A DNA stretch of 64,000 nt, from the NCBI RefSeq assembly GCF_035325925.1, contig NZ_DAOKZA010000013.1:1-64000 (forward strand). The letters run 5' to 3'. Below are positions 1 through 9,398 of the stretch, in pieces. The notes below the pieces were generated by a model, which made no database searches, was not told where the DNA came from, and was given only the letters and a program-made list of their open reading frames with translations. Position numbers and translations under genes: made by a program. Numbering within the stretch: the stretch's first letter is position 1; each line of letters begins with the position of its first letter. The DNA comes from Calidifontimicrobium sp035325925 (GTDB taxonomy: Bacteria; Pseudomonadota; Gammaproteobacteria; Burkholderiales; Burkholderiaceae_C).

Positions 1-277
1 GGTAGTTCGCGTACAGCCCCATGATCAGCGTGCCGAAGGCGGCGATCAGGCAGGTCGCGACGAACACCGCGTCCTTGGGCATGCCGGCGTCGCCGAGGAT
101 GCTCGGGTTGACGAAGACGATGTAGGCCATCGTCAGGAACGTCGTCACGCCGGCGGTGACCTCGGTGCGCACGTCCGTGCCGTGCGCGCCCAGGCCGAAG
201 CGCCTGTCGAGCCAGCCGCCGGGCATGGCGGGCGTGGGCAGCGCCGCGGCGGCGCTGCGTTCGGGGGTCAGGTCCAT
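1..277 (-). CDS. NCS2-family purine permease, N-terminal part (runs off the left edge)
   Basis: Leftward gene with only its first 92 codons in the window. The ATG at 277-275 is preceded on the minus strand by an AGGAGA ribosome site. The protein has a roughly 45-residue cytoplasmic lead, then a hydrophobic segment containing TEVTAGVTTFLTMAYIVFVN, followed by PSILGDAGMP and a second hydrophobic segment. That arrangement is typical of the AzgA-type branch of the NCS2 nucleobase transporters, which import guanine, hypoxanthine or adenine with protons. It sits 60 bp downstream of the guanine deaminase gene on the same strand, so it probably supplies that enzyme with substrate. The substrate is inferred from family and neighbours. 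Confidence 0.88.
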   Translation of the reverse strand, partial: MDLTPERSAAAALPTPAMPGGWLDRRFGLGAHGTDVRTEVTAGVTTFLTMAYIVFVNPSILGDAGMPKDAVFVATCLIAAFGTLIMGLYANY

Positions 278-336
278 CGTCGTCTCCTGTGCTCGCCGCG
301 TGCTCGCGGTCGTCGGGGGGTCGGTCGGGAACGGAT

Positions 337-1638
337 TCAGCCGCTGCGCAGGTGCTGCGGCACCCCGGCCACGTAGGTGGCGACGAGGTTGCGCTCGTCG
401 GCCAGCGTCATCCACGCGAAGACGCGCTCGTGCAGCGAGCGCGCCAGCGCGTCGCGGTGCGTCGCGACGGGGCCGACGGCCCAGTCCCACACCGCGAGGT
501 CGGCGACGCGGCCGGCCTCGAGCGAGCCGATCTCGTCGTCGAGCCGCAGCGCGCGCGCCGCGCCGCGCGTGGCCGCGTACAGCGCCTTCCACGCGGTCAG
601 CCGCACGCCCTGCAGCGCCTGGATCTGGTACGCCGCGGCCATCGTGCGCTGCATCGCGAGGCTGGTGCCGCCACCGACGTCGGAGGCCAGCGTCACCGCG
701 GCGCCGGCGGCGTCGAGCGCGGCCCAGCCGATCAGCCCGCTGCCGAGGAACAGGTTCGACGTCGGCGAGTGCGCGATCTGCGCGCCGGTGGCGGCGAGCA
801 GCGCGCGGTCCGCGTCGTCGAGCCACACGCCGTGCGCGAGCACCGAGCGTTCGCCGAGCAGCCCGTGGCGCCGGTAGACGTCGAGGTAGCTGCGCGCCTC
901 GGGGAACAGCCCGGCGATCCACGCCACCTCGGCGCGGTTCTCGGCGACATGCGTCTGAAGGTACACGCCGGGGTGGGCGGCGAGCAGCGCGCCGGCCATC
1001 GCCAGCTGTTCACGCGTGCTGGTGGCGGCGAAACGCACCGTCAGCGCGTACGCCAGCCGCCCGCGACCGTGCCAGCGGGCGATGCCGTCGGCGCAGTCGC
1101 GCTCGGCGCCGGCGACGTCGTCGGTGAGGCCGTCGGGTGCGTGACGGTCCATCAGCACCTTGCCGGTGATCAGCCGCATGCCGCGTGCCGCGGCGGCGTC
1201 GAACAGCGCGTCGGCCGAGACGGCGTGCACGGTCGGGAACACCACGGCGGCGGTCGTGCCGTGCGCCAGCAGCGCGGCGACGAAACGCTCGGCACCGGCG
1301 CGCGACACCGCGGGATCGGCGTAGCGCATCTCGGCCGGGAACGTGTAGGTGTTCAGCCAGTCGAGCAGCTCGGTGCCGTAGCTCGCGATCACGTCGAGCT
1401 GCGGCATGTGCACGTGCGTGTCGACGAAACCCGGCATCACGAGCCGCCCGCGGTGGTCGATGCGCTGCCAGCCGTCGCCGGGGTCGGCCCGCGAGCGCCC
1501 GGCGATGCGCCCGTCCTCGATCAGCAGCCAGGCGTCGGCGTCGAAGCGCACCGCCGGGGTGTCGACGGCGCCGAAGCCCGGGTCGTCGACGACCTCGAGC
1601 AGGTCGCCGCGGATCGCCAGCCGCCGCGCCGCCGTCAC
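337..1638 (-). CDS. guaD: Guanine deaminase
   Basis: Converts guanine to xanthine and ammonia in the cytoplasm, feeding the xanthine dehydrogenase encoded next door. The 433-residue protein is an amidohydrolase-superfamily enzyme. It has the metal-binding HxH in FVDTHVHMPQLD, a further His in QTHVAENRAEV, a His in VLAHGVWLDD, and the late metal Asp in LASDVGGGTS. I chose the GTG at 1638 because it overlaps the stop codon of the upstream LysR gene (GTGA), indicating translational coupling. A longer reading frame back to 1740 gives an arginine/alanine-rich, unconserved extension and lies inside the LysR gene. Length matches bacterial GuaD. The operon LysR-guaD-permease is a purine-use unit. Confidence 0.93.
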   Translation of the reverse strand: MTAARRLAIRGDLLEVVDDPGFGAVDTPAVRFDADAWLLIEDGRIAGRSRADPGDGWQRIDHRGRLVMPGFVDTHVHMPQLDVIASYGTELLDWLNTYTFPAEMRYADPAVSRAGAERFVAALLAHGTTAAVVFPTVHAVSADALFDAAAARGMRLITGKVLMDRHAPDGLTDDVAGAERDCADGIARWHGRGRLAYALTVRFAATSTREQLAMAGALLAAHPGVYLQTHVAENRAEVAWIAGLFPEARSYLDVYRRHGLLGERSVLAHGVWLDDADRALLAATGAQIAHSPTSNLFLGSGLIGWAALDAAGAAVTLASDVGGGTSLAMQRTMAAAYQIQALQGVRLTAWKALYAATRGAARALRLDDEIGSLEAGRVADLAVWDWAVGPVATHRDALARSLHERVFAWMTLADERNLVATYVAGVPQHLRSG

Positions 1639-2600
1639 GACGCCGCCCCCGCGCCCTGCACCTGCAGCTCGCGCGCCAGTTCGCGCACCTGCTCGCGCAG
1701 CCAGCGCCCGGCGGCGCTGGCGTGCGACAGGTCGTGCCACAGCTGGTAGTACACCAGCGGCGGGAACGCCACCGGGCAGCGCACGATGCGCACCGGGAAC
1801 TGGCCGACGTAGCGGCTGCAGAACAGCCGCCCGGTGGTCAGCACCAGCCGCGATCGCGCGACCATCAGCGGCACCAGCCCGAAGTGCGGGCTGCGCACCG
1901 CGACCAGGCGCTGCAGGCCCTGCTCGGCCAGGTGCTCGTCGATCACGCCGATCGCGCCGGCGTGCAGCGGTGTCGGCGCGACGTGTTCGGCGGCCAGGTA
2001 GCGCTCGGCGGTCCAGCCGCGCGGGTTCGTCGCCGCCGGGTGGTCGGCGGCGACCAGGCAGACGATCTCGTCGGCGAGCAGCCGCCCCAGGTGCAGTTCT
2101 CCGGGCGGGCGCAGCCAGTTGCCGATCACCAGGTCGACGTCGCCGTGCGCCAGCCCCTGGCGGTAGTCGAACTCGCGCGACAGCGGCAGGATCTCGACGC
2201 GTGCGTCGGGCGCGGCGCGCTTGAGGCGCGCGACCAGCTCGGGCAGGAACAGCGGGTCGAGGTAGTCGCTGGCCGCGATGCGAAACGTCAGCCGCGCCTT
2301 CGCCGGGTCGAAGGCCAGCGCCGGCGTGCGCGCGCCGAACAGCTGCTCGGCGTGGCGCAGCAGCGCGTCGGCCGGCGCCAGCAGTTCGAGCGCCACCGCG
2401 GTGGGCGCCATGCCGGCGCCGGAACGCACCAGCAGCGGGTCGCCGACCAGCGCGCGCAGGCGCTTGAGCTGGGCGCTGACCTGCGGCTGCGTGGTCGCCA
2501 GCTTCAGCGCGGCGCGCGAGACGCTGCGTTCGGTGATCACGGTGTGCAAGACCCTCACGAGATGGAGCTCGATCTTGTCGAACGCAGCGCGGTCTGCCAT
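1635..2600 (-). CDS. LysR-family regulator of the purine genes
   Basis: A 321-residue LysR-type transcription factor. The N-terminal winged helix-turn-helix covers about residues 10-70 (ERSVSRAALKLATTQPQVSA). It is followed by a substrate-binding effector domain. The ATG at 2600 gives the usual short lead (MADRAAFDKIELHLVRVL); the in-frame upstream ATG would add 30 unconserved residues and run through the divergent promoter. The gene is transcribed leftward, divergently from xdhABC, and its stop overlaps the start of guaD. This geometry suggests it controls both arms, with a purine or urate-like effector as an inference. An inverted repeat lies between the two start codons at 2610-2640. Confidence 0.9.
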   Translation of the reverse strand: MADRAAFDKIELHLVRVLHTVITERSVSRAALKLATTQPQVSAQLKRLRALVGDPLLVRSGAGMAPTAVALELLAPADALLRHAEQLFGARTPALAFDPAKARLTFRIAASDYLDPLFLPELVARLKRAAPDARVEILPLSREFDYRQGLAHGDVDLVIGNWLRPPGELHLGRLLADEIVCLVAADHPAATNPRGWTAERYLAAEHVAPTPLHAGAIGVIDEHLAEQGLQRLVAVRSPHFGLVPLMVARSRLVLTTGRLFCSRYVGQFPVRIVRCPVAFPPLVYYQLWHDLSHASAAGRWLREQVRELARELQVQGAGAAS

Positions 2601-2609
2601 ATGTTCATC

Positions 2610-2640
2610 TCCATACTCGATATTTCGATTCTGATATGGA
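2610..2640. promoter_or_regulatory. Candidate LysR operator / promoter between LysR and xdhA
   Basis: An AT-rich island in an otherwise extremely GC-rich region. It has outer arms TCCATA (2610-2615) and TATGGA (2635-2640) that form an imperfect dyad around the centre ATATTTCGAT. LysR regulators usually bind such dyads in the divergent promoter region. The assignment rests on symmetry and position only. Confidence 0.45.
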
Positions 2641-2695
2641 CAACCGGCGACAGGCGAGTACCTTTGCGCCGATGCCCTGCCCCGTGACACTGCGC

Positions 2696-4267
<1,572 letters not shown>

Positions 4268-4281
4268 ACGAGGACGCGACG

Positions 4282-6699
4282 ATGAACAAGCCGGTCGAGA
4301 CCTTCCTCGCGCCGCCGCTGGCGGCCCCGTTCGTCGACCACGGCGTGCACGCCGCGCGCCGCCTGGACCCCGGCGCGGAAGCGCAGCGCCAGCGCGAAGG
4401 CGCCCGGGTGGGCGTCAGCCGCGCGCACGAGTCGGCGCACCTGCACGTGGCCGGCGCGGCGACCTACATCGACGACATCCCCGAGGCCGCGGGCACGCTG
4501 CATGCGGCGCTCGGGCTGTCGCCGGTGGCCCACGGGCGGCTGCGCGGCGTCGACGTCGAGCGGCTGCGCGCGCTGCCCGGCGTCGTCGCGGTGCTGACCG
4601 CCGCCGACATCCCCGGCCGCAACGACTGCGGGCCGATCGTGCACGACGACCCGATCCTCGCCGCGCACGAGCTGGTCTACGTCGGCCAGCCGGTGTTCGC
4701 GGTGGTCGCCACCGACCGCGAATTGGCGCGCCGCGCGGCCGCCCGCGCGAAGGACGTGATCGCGTTCGAGCCGCTGCCGGCGGTGCTGAACGCGCGCGCG
4801 GCGCACGCGGCGAAGCAGTACGTCGTGCCGCCGATGCACCTGGCGCGCGGCGACGCGCACGCGGCGATCGCCGCGGCGCCGCACCGGCTCGACGGTTCGT
4901 TCAGCCTCGGCGGCCAGGAGCAGTTCTACCTGGAAGGGCAGATCAGCTACGCGCTGCCGCAGGAGGACCGCACGCTGCTCGTGCACTGCTCGACGCAGCA
5001 CCCGAGCGAGATGCAGCATGTCGTCGCGCACGCGCTGGGCTGGCACGCGCACCAGGTGCAGGTGCAGTGCCGGCGTATGGGCGGCGGCTTCGGCGGCAAG
5101 GAGTCGCAGTCGGCGCTGTTCGCCTGCGTCGCCGCGGTCGCCGCGGCGAAGCTGCAGCGCCCGGTCAAGCTGCGTGTCGACCGCGATGACGACTTCCTGA
5201 TCACCGGCCGGCGCCACGGCTTCGAGTTCGACTGGCGCGTTGGATTCGACGACGACGGGCGCATCCTCGGCGCCGAGGTCACGATGATCGCCAACGCCGG
5301 CTGCAGCGCCGACCTGTCGCCGCCGGTGATGACACGTGCGCTGTGCCACTTCGACAACGCCTACTGGCTGCCGCACGTCGACCTGCACGGCTTCTGCGCG
5401 AGGACGAACACGCAGAGCAACACGGCGTTTCGCGGCTTCGGCGGCCCGCAGGGGGCGCTGGCGGTGGAGATGATCATCGACGACATCGCGCGCCGCCTCG
5501 GCGCGGACCCGCTGGCGGTGCGCCGCGCCAACTTCTACGGCGTCGACGAGCGCAACGTCACGCCGTACGAGCAGGTCGTCGAGGACAACGTGATCCACGA
5601 CCTGGTCGACCGGCTGGCCGCGCAGTGCGACTACACGCAGCGGCGCGCGGAGATCGCCGCGTTCAACGCCGCCAGCGCGGTGCTCAAGCGCGGCATCGCG
5701 CTGACGCCGGTGAAGTTCGGCATCTCGTTCAACGTCGCGCACTTCAACCAGGCCGGCGCGCTGGTGCACGTCTACAACGACGGGTCGGTGCTGGTGAACC
5801 ACGGCGGCACCGAGATGGGCCAGGGGCTGAACACCAAGGTCGCGCAGGTCGTCGCGCACGAACTGGGCATCGGCTTCGAGCGCGTGCGCGTCACCGCGAC
5901 CGACACGCACAAGGTCGCCAACACCTCGGCCACCGCGGCGTCGACCGGCAGCGACCTCAACGGCAAGGCGGCGCAGGACGCAGCACGGCAGATCCGCGAC
6001 CGGCTCGCGGCCTTCGTCGCCGCGCGGCACGGCGTCGACGCGGCCGCGGTGCGCTTCGCCAACGACACGGTCGAGGCCGGCGGCGCGCGCCTGCCTTTCG
6101 AGGAGGTCGTGATGCAGGCCTACCTCGCGCGCGTGCAGCTGTGGAGCGACGGCTTCTACGCGACGCCCGGGCTGCACTGGGACCGCGAGCGGCTCAAGGG
6201 CCGGCCGTTCTTCTACTTCGCGTACGGCGCCGCGGTGAGCGAGGTCGTGGTCGACACGCTCACCGGCGAGTCGAAGCTGCTGCGCGCCGACGTGCTGCAC
6301 GATGTCGGCCGCTCGCTGAACCCGGCCGTCGACATCGGCCAGGTCGAGGGCGCGTTCATCCAGGGCATGGGCTGGCTGACGATGGAAGAGCTCGTCTGGC
6401 ACCCGAAGACGGGGCTGCTGACGACACACGCGCCGAGCACCTACAAGATCCCGACCGCCAACGACTGCCCGCCGGTGTTCAACGTGCAGCTGTACGAGAA
6501 CACCAACGCGGCCGACAGCATCCACCGCAGCAGGGGGGGGGGGGCCCCGCCACTGCTGCTGCCGTTCTGGGTGCGGCGGGCGACCCGCGCGGGGGCCGGG
6601 GGGGGCGGCGGCCCCCGCGCCGCGCCGCCGCTGCGCGCGCCGGCCACGGCCGAAGCCGTGCTCGACGCCGTCGACGCGGTGCGCGCCGCGGCGCAATGA
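4282..6699 (+). CDS. xdhB: Xanthine dehydrogenase large subunit (molybdopterin); C-terminal stretch looks corrupted
   Basis: An 805-residue molybdenum-cofactor subunit that carries the hydroxylation site for hypoxanthine and xanthine. Key elements are MGGGFGGKE at 266-274, whose Glu274 matches a conserved active-site glutamate of the family, and FRGFGGPQG with Arg384 matching the substrate-binding arginine. Near the end the expected family motif SKAVGEPPL reads SRGGGAPPL, so the catalytic base glutamate (Glu1261 in bovine enzyme numbering) becomes Ala755. The next 25 residues are also unlike the family, although no length change occurred. The DNA there holds runs of 12 and 8 G, so consensus error is more likely than loss of function. 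The ATG at 4282 gives the normal lead MNKPVETFLAPP. The stop overlaps the xdhC start. Confidence 0.93.
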   Translation: MNKPVETFLAPPLAAPFVDHGVHAARRLDPGAEAQRQREGARVGVSRAHESAHLHVAGAATYIDDIPEAAGTLHAALGLSPVAHGRLRGVDVERLRALPGVVAVLTAADIPGRNDCGPIVHDDPILAAHELVYVGQPVFAVVATDRELARRAAARAKDVIAFEPLPAVLNARAAHAAKQYVVPPMHLARGDAHAAIAAAPHRLDGSFSLGGQEQFYLEGQISYALPQEDRTLLVHCSTQHPSEMQHVVAHALGWHAHQVQVQCRRMGGGFGGKESQSALFACVAAVAAAKLQRPVKLRVDRDDDFLITGRRHGFEFDWRVGFDDDGRILGAEVTMIANAGCSADLSPPVMTRALCHFDNAYWLPHVDLHGFCARTNTQSNTAFRGFGGPQGALAVEMIIDDIARRLGADPLAVRRANFYGVDERNVTPYEQVVEDNVIHDLVDRLAAQCDYTQRRAEIAAFNAASAVLKRGIALTPVKFGISFNVAHFNQAGALVHVYNDGSVLVNHGGTEMGQGLNTKVAQVVAHELGIGFERVRVTATDTHKVANTSATAASTGSDLNGKAAQDAARQIRDRLAAFVAARHGVDAAAVRFANDTVEAGGARLPFEEVVMQAYLARVQLWSDGFYATPGLHWDRERLKGRPFFYFAYGAAVSEVVVDTLTGESKLLRADVLHDVGRSLNPAVDIGQVEGAFIQGMGWLTMEELVWHPKTGLLTTHAPSTYKIPTANDCPPVFNVQLYENTNAADSIHRSRGGGAPPLLLPFWVRRATRAGAGGGGGPRAAPPLRAPATAEAVLDAVDAVRAAAQ

Positions 6700-7505
6700 G
6701 TGCGGCGGCGCTGCGGGCCACCGCGCAGGCCTGGCTGGCCAGCGGCCGGCCGGCGATGGAGGTCGCGGTGCTCGAGCACCGCGGCTCGGTGCCGCGCGAG
6801 GCCGGCACGCGCATGCTGGTGGCCGCCGACGCGGTGGCCGGCACGATCGGCGGCGGCCACCTCGAACTGCAGGCGATCGAACGCGCGCGCCACCACCTGG
6901 CCGAAGCGGCCCGACGCGTCGACGACCGGGCGGTCGCGCTCGGGCCGTCGCTGGGCCAGTGCTGCGGCGGCGCGCTGACGCTGCGCACGCAGCCGCTGAC
7001 GGCGGCGTCGCTGGCCGCGTGGCCCGAGGCGCGGCCGCGCTTCGTGCTGCAGCTGTACGGCGCCGGCCACGTCGGCCGTGCGATCGTGCGTCTGCTCGAA
7101 GGCATCGACTGCCGCGTGCAGTGGATCGACGAGCGCGACAGCGAATTCCCGTGCCGGCCGCTGCCGCCGCACGTCGAGCGGGTCTGCGTCGAGCCGGTCG
7201 AGGCCGAGGTCGGTGCGGCGCCGCCGGGCGCCTTGTTCCTGGTGCTCACGCACAGCCACGACCTGGACCTGCGCATCACCGAGGCGGTGCTCAGGCGCGG
7301 CGACTTCGCCTACTGCGGGCTGATCGGCTCGAAGACCAAACGCGCGCGTTTCGTGCACCGCTTCGAGCAGCGGGGCGTGCCGCCGGGGGCGGTGTCGCGG
7401 CTGACCTGCCCGATCGGCGTTCCCGGCATCGTCGGCAAGGAGCCCGAAGTGCTCGCGGTGGCCGTGGTCGCGCAGCTGCTGCAGGTCGCGTCCGCCGCGG
7501 CCTGA
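6696..7505 (+). CDS. xdhC: Xanthine dehydrogenase accessory protein XdhC
   Basis: XdhC binds molybdenum cofactor, promotes its sulfuration and delivers it to XdhB. This 269-residue protein has the N-terminal XdhC/CoxI domain (GSVPREAGTRMLV, TIGGGHLELQAIERA). A C-terminal Rossmann-like domain follows (LYGAGHVGRAIVRLL, GLIGSKTKRARF, PIGVPGIVGKEPEVLAVAV). The ATG at 6696 overlaps the xdhB stop as ATGA, so translation is coupled. The xdhABC order is the standard proteobacterial one. Confidence 0.94.
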   Translation: MSAAALRATAQAWLASGRPAMEVAVLEHRGSVPREAGTRMLVAADAVAGTIGGGHLELQAIERARHHLAEAARRVDDRAVALGPSLGQCCGGALTLRTQPLTAASLAAWPEARPRFVLQLYGAGHVGRAIVRLLEGIDCRVQWIDERDSEFPCRPLPPHVERVCVEPVEAEVGAAPPGALFLVLTHSHDLDLRITEAVLRRGDFAYCGLIGSKTKRARFVHRFEQRGVPPGAVSRLTCPIGVPGIVGKEPEVLAVAVVAQLLQVASAAA

Positions 7506-7568
7506 CCGGCGCCCGCGGGACCGCGCCGACTAACATCGCCGCACGGCGCCGTCGTGGCGCCGCGAGCG

Positions 7569-8495
7569 ATGAACCTGCGACAGCTCGAAACCTTCGTCCG
7601 CGTCGCCGAACTCGGCAGCTTCAGCCGCGCCGCGCGCGTGCTCGGCATCGCGCAGCCGGCGCTCAGCCGCCAGGTGCGCGCGCTCGAGACCGACCTGCGC
7701 GAGACGCTGCTGCTGCGCGACGGCCGCGGCGTGCGCCTGACCGAAGCCGGCAAGCGTTTGTTCGATCACGGCATCGGCATCCTGCAGCTGGTCGCCCGCG
7801 CGCGCGAGGACATCGACGCCAGCCGCGACGAGCCGACCGGGCGCATCGTCGTCGGCCTGCCGCCGAGCATCGCGCGCCAGCTGGCGCTGCCGCTGATCGA
7901 CACCTTCCGGCGCGAGCTGCCGCATGCGCGGCTGGCCATCGTCGAGGGGCTGTCGACGCACATCGCCGAGTGGATCGCCACCGGTCGCGTCGACCTGGGG
8001 CTGCTGCACAACCCCGACGCACAGCCGGATCTGGAGACCACGCCGATCGTCGAGGAGCCGCTGGCGCTGATCTCGCCGCTGGGCGCGCGGCGGCGGCCGG
8101 CGCCGCTGCCGCTGCGCGAGCTGCCGGCGTACCCGCTGGTGGTGCCCGAGCGCGCGCACGCGATCCGCCGCCTGCTGGAGACGCAGGCGGCGCGCGCCGG
8201 CATCAAGCTCGACATCGCCTGGGAGGTCTCGGCGGTGCCGGCGATCATCGAACTGGTCGCCGCCGGCCACGGTCACGCGGTGCTGCCACCCAGCGCGGTC
8301 GTGCAGTCGGAGCACGGCGCACGGCTCGCGCTGCGTCCGATCGTCGAGCCGCGGCTGGCCACGCTGCTGTGCCTGGCGGTGTCGGCGACACGCCGGCCGA
8401 CGCGGCTGGCGCAGCACCTGATGCAGCGCCTGCCGGCGCTGGTGCGCGAGTTCACCGGCCCGTCGGCGACGGCATCGCGGCCCATGCCGCATTGA
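7569..8495 (+). CDS. LysR-family regulator, probable activator of the protocatechuate 4,5-cleavage genes
   Basis: A 308-residue LysR-type regulator. The N-terminal helix-turn-helix is MNLRQLETFVRVAELGSFSR through ARVLGIAQPALSRQVRALE. An effector-binding domain follows, with a Nac/Cbl-like layout (GRIVVGLPPSIARQL). The ATG at 7569 gives the canonical LysR start; an upstream in-frame ATG at 7554 adds five residues. A TAACAT -10-like hexamer lies at 7531-7536. It is encoded in the same direction as the lig genes and 91 bp before the ModA-like gene, the place usually held by PmdR/LigR-type regulators. Regulation of the lig genes is inferred from position. Confidence 0.85.
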   Translation: MNLRQLETFVRVAELGSFSRAARVLGIAQPALSRQVRALETDLRETLLLRDGRGVRLTEAGKRLFDHGIGILQLVARAREDIDASRDEPTGRIVVGLPPSIARQLALPLIDTFRRELPHARLAIVEGLSTHIAEWIATGRVDLGLLHNPDAQPDLETTPIVEEPLALISPLGARRRPAPLPLRELPAYPLVVPERAHAIRRLLETQAARAGIKLDIAWEVSAVPAIIELVAAGHGHAVLPPSAVVQSEHGARLALRPIVEPRLATLLCLAVSATRRPTRLAQHLMQRLPALVREFTGPSATASRPMPH

Positions 8496-8509
8496 CATAG
8501 CAGGTATCG

Positions 8510-8539
8510 GCGCCCCGCCCTTGGCCGGGGGCGGGGCGC
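8510..8539. other. GC-rich stem-loop between the LysR gene and the ModA-like gene
   Basis: GCGCCCCGCCC (8510-8520) and GGGCGGGGCGC (8529-8539) form a perfect 11-bp stem with an 8-nt loop, starting 15 bp after the LysR stop codon. No T-run follows, so it is not a classical intrinsic terminator. It could end or pause LysR transcription, or protect the RNA end. Confidence 0.5.
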
Positions 8540-8586
8540 TGCGCACAATCGGCGCTCCCCTTGCGCTCACCCGCCCCGACCCCCCC

Positions 8587-9276
8587 ATGAGCCTCCCGAT
8601 CCGCGGCATCTCGTCGATGGCCACGCGCGCGCTGCTCGCCGAGCTGGCGGCGGCCTACCACGCCCACGCCGGCGTCGAGGTCGCGATCGAGTCGGTCGGC
8701 GGCGTCGACGCGGCGCGCCGCGTCGCCGCCGGCGAGCCGTTCGACGTCGTCGTGCTCGCCGCCGACGCGATCGACGGGCTCACCGCCGGCGGTCACGTGC
8801 TCGCCGGCAGCCGCCGCGGCGTGGTGCGCTCCGACGTCGCGGTGGCGGTGCGCGCCGGCGCGCCGCACCCGGACATCGGATCGGCCGACGCGCTGCAGCG
8901 CGCGCTGCTCGCCGCACGCACGATCGGCCACTCGACCGGGCCCAGCGGCACCGCGCTGCTGCAGCTGTTCGAGCGCTGGGGCGTCGCCGAAGCGCTGCGT
9001 GCGCGCGTCGTGCAGGCGCCGCCGGGCGTGCCGGTGGGCTCGCTGGTGGCGCGCGGCGAAGTCGAGATCGGCTTCCAGCAGCGCAGCGAGCTGATGCACC
9101 TGGAAGGCGTCGACGTGCTGGGCGGCATGCCACCGGGCACCGAGATCGTCACCGTGTTCGCCGGCGCCGTGGGTGCCGCGTCGGCGCAGCCGGGCGCCGC
9201 GCGGGCGCTGCTCGACTTCCTCGCATCGCCGGCCACCGCCGAGGCCAAGCGCCGCCACGGCATGGAACCCGCCTAG
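8587..9276 (+). CDS. ModA-like substrate-binding-fold protein without signal peptide
   Basis: A 229-residue protein resembling the molybdate/extracellular solute-binding fold: an early IRGISSMATRALLAELAAAY, then FDVVVLAADAIDGL, a central STGPSGTALLQLFERWG, and a hinge-like VGSLVARGEVEIGFQQRSEL. Unlike true periplasmic binding proteins it has no signal peptide. Conserved-looking sequence starts within five residues of the ATG at 8587, and the in-frame upstream extension is proline-rich and not hydrophobic. No ModB or ModC permease genes are nearby. It is the first gene before ligJ, so a cytoplasmic role in protocatechuate breakdown, possibly binding or isomerising a dicarboxylate intermediate, is more likely than molybdate uptake. 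The fold is well supported and the role is unknown. Confidence 0.75.
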   Translation: MSLPIRGISSMATRALLAELAAAYHAHAGVEVAIESVGGVDAARRVAAGEPFDVVVLAADAIDGLTAGGHVLAGSRRGVVRSDVAVAVRAGAPHPDIGSADALQRALLAARTIGHSTGPSGTALLQLFERWGVAEALRARVVQAPPGVPVGSLVARGEVEIGFQQRSELMHLEGVDVLGGMPPGTEIVTVFAGAVGAASAQPGAARALLDFLASPATAEAKRRHGMEPA

Positions 9277-9398
9277 ATGGACCAGCCCCGAAGCAGGCGC
9301 CGCCGGCGCACCGGCGAAGCCGGACGCGCGGCCGCCGCACAACCGGGTCGGCGGTCTGCGCGCGGCGCCGCGATCTCGCACCGACACAAGGAGACTCG

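Noticed and set aside
8587..9276. Molybdate transporter component supplying XdhABC
   Set aside because: It has no signal peptide and no modB or modC beside it, and it is grouped with lig genes rather than xdh genes.
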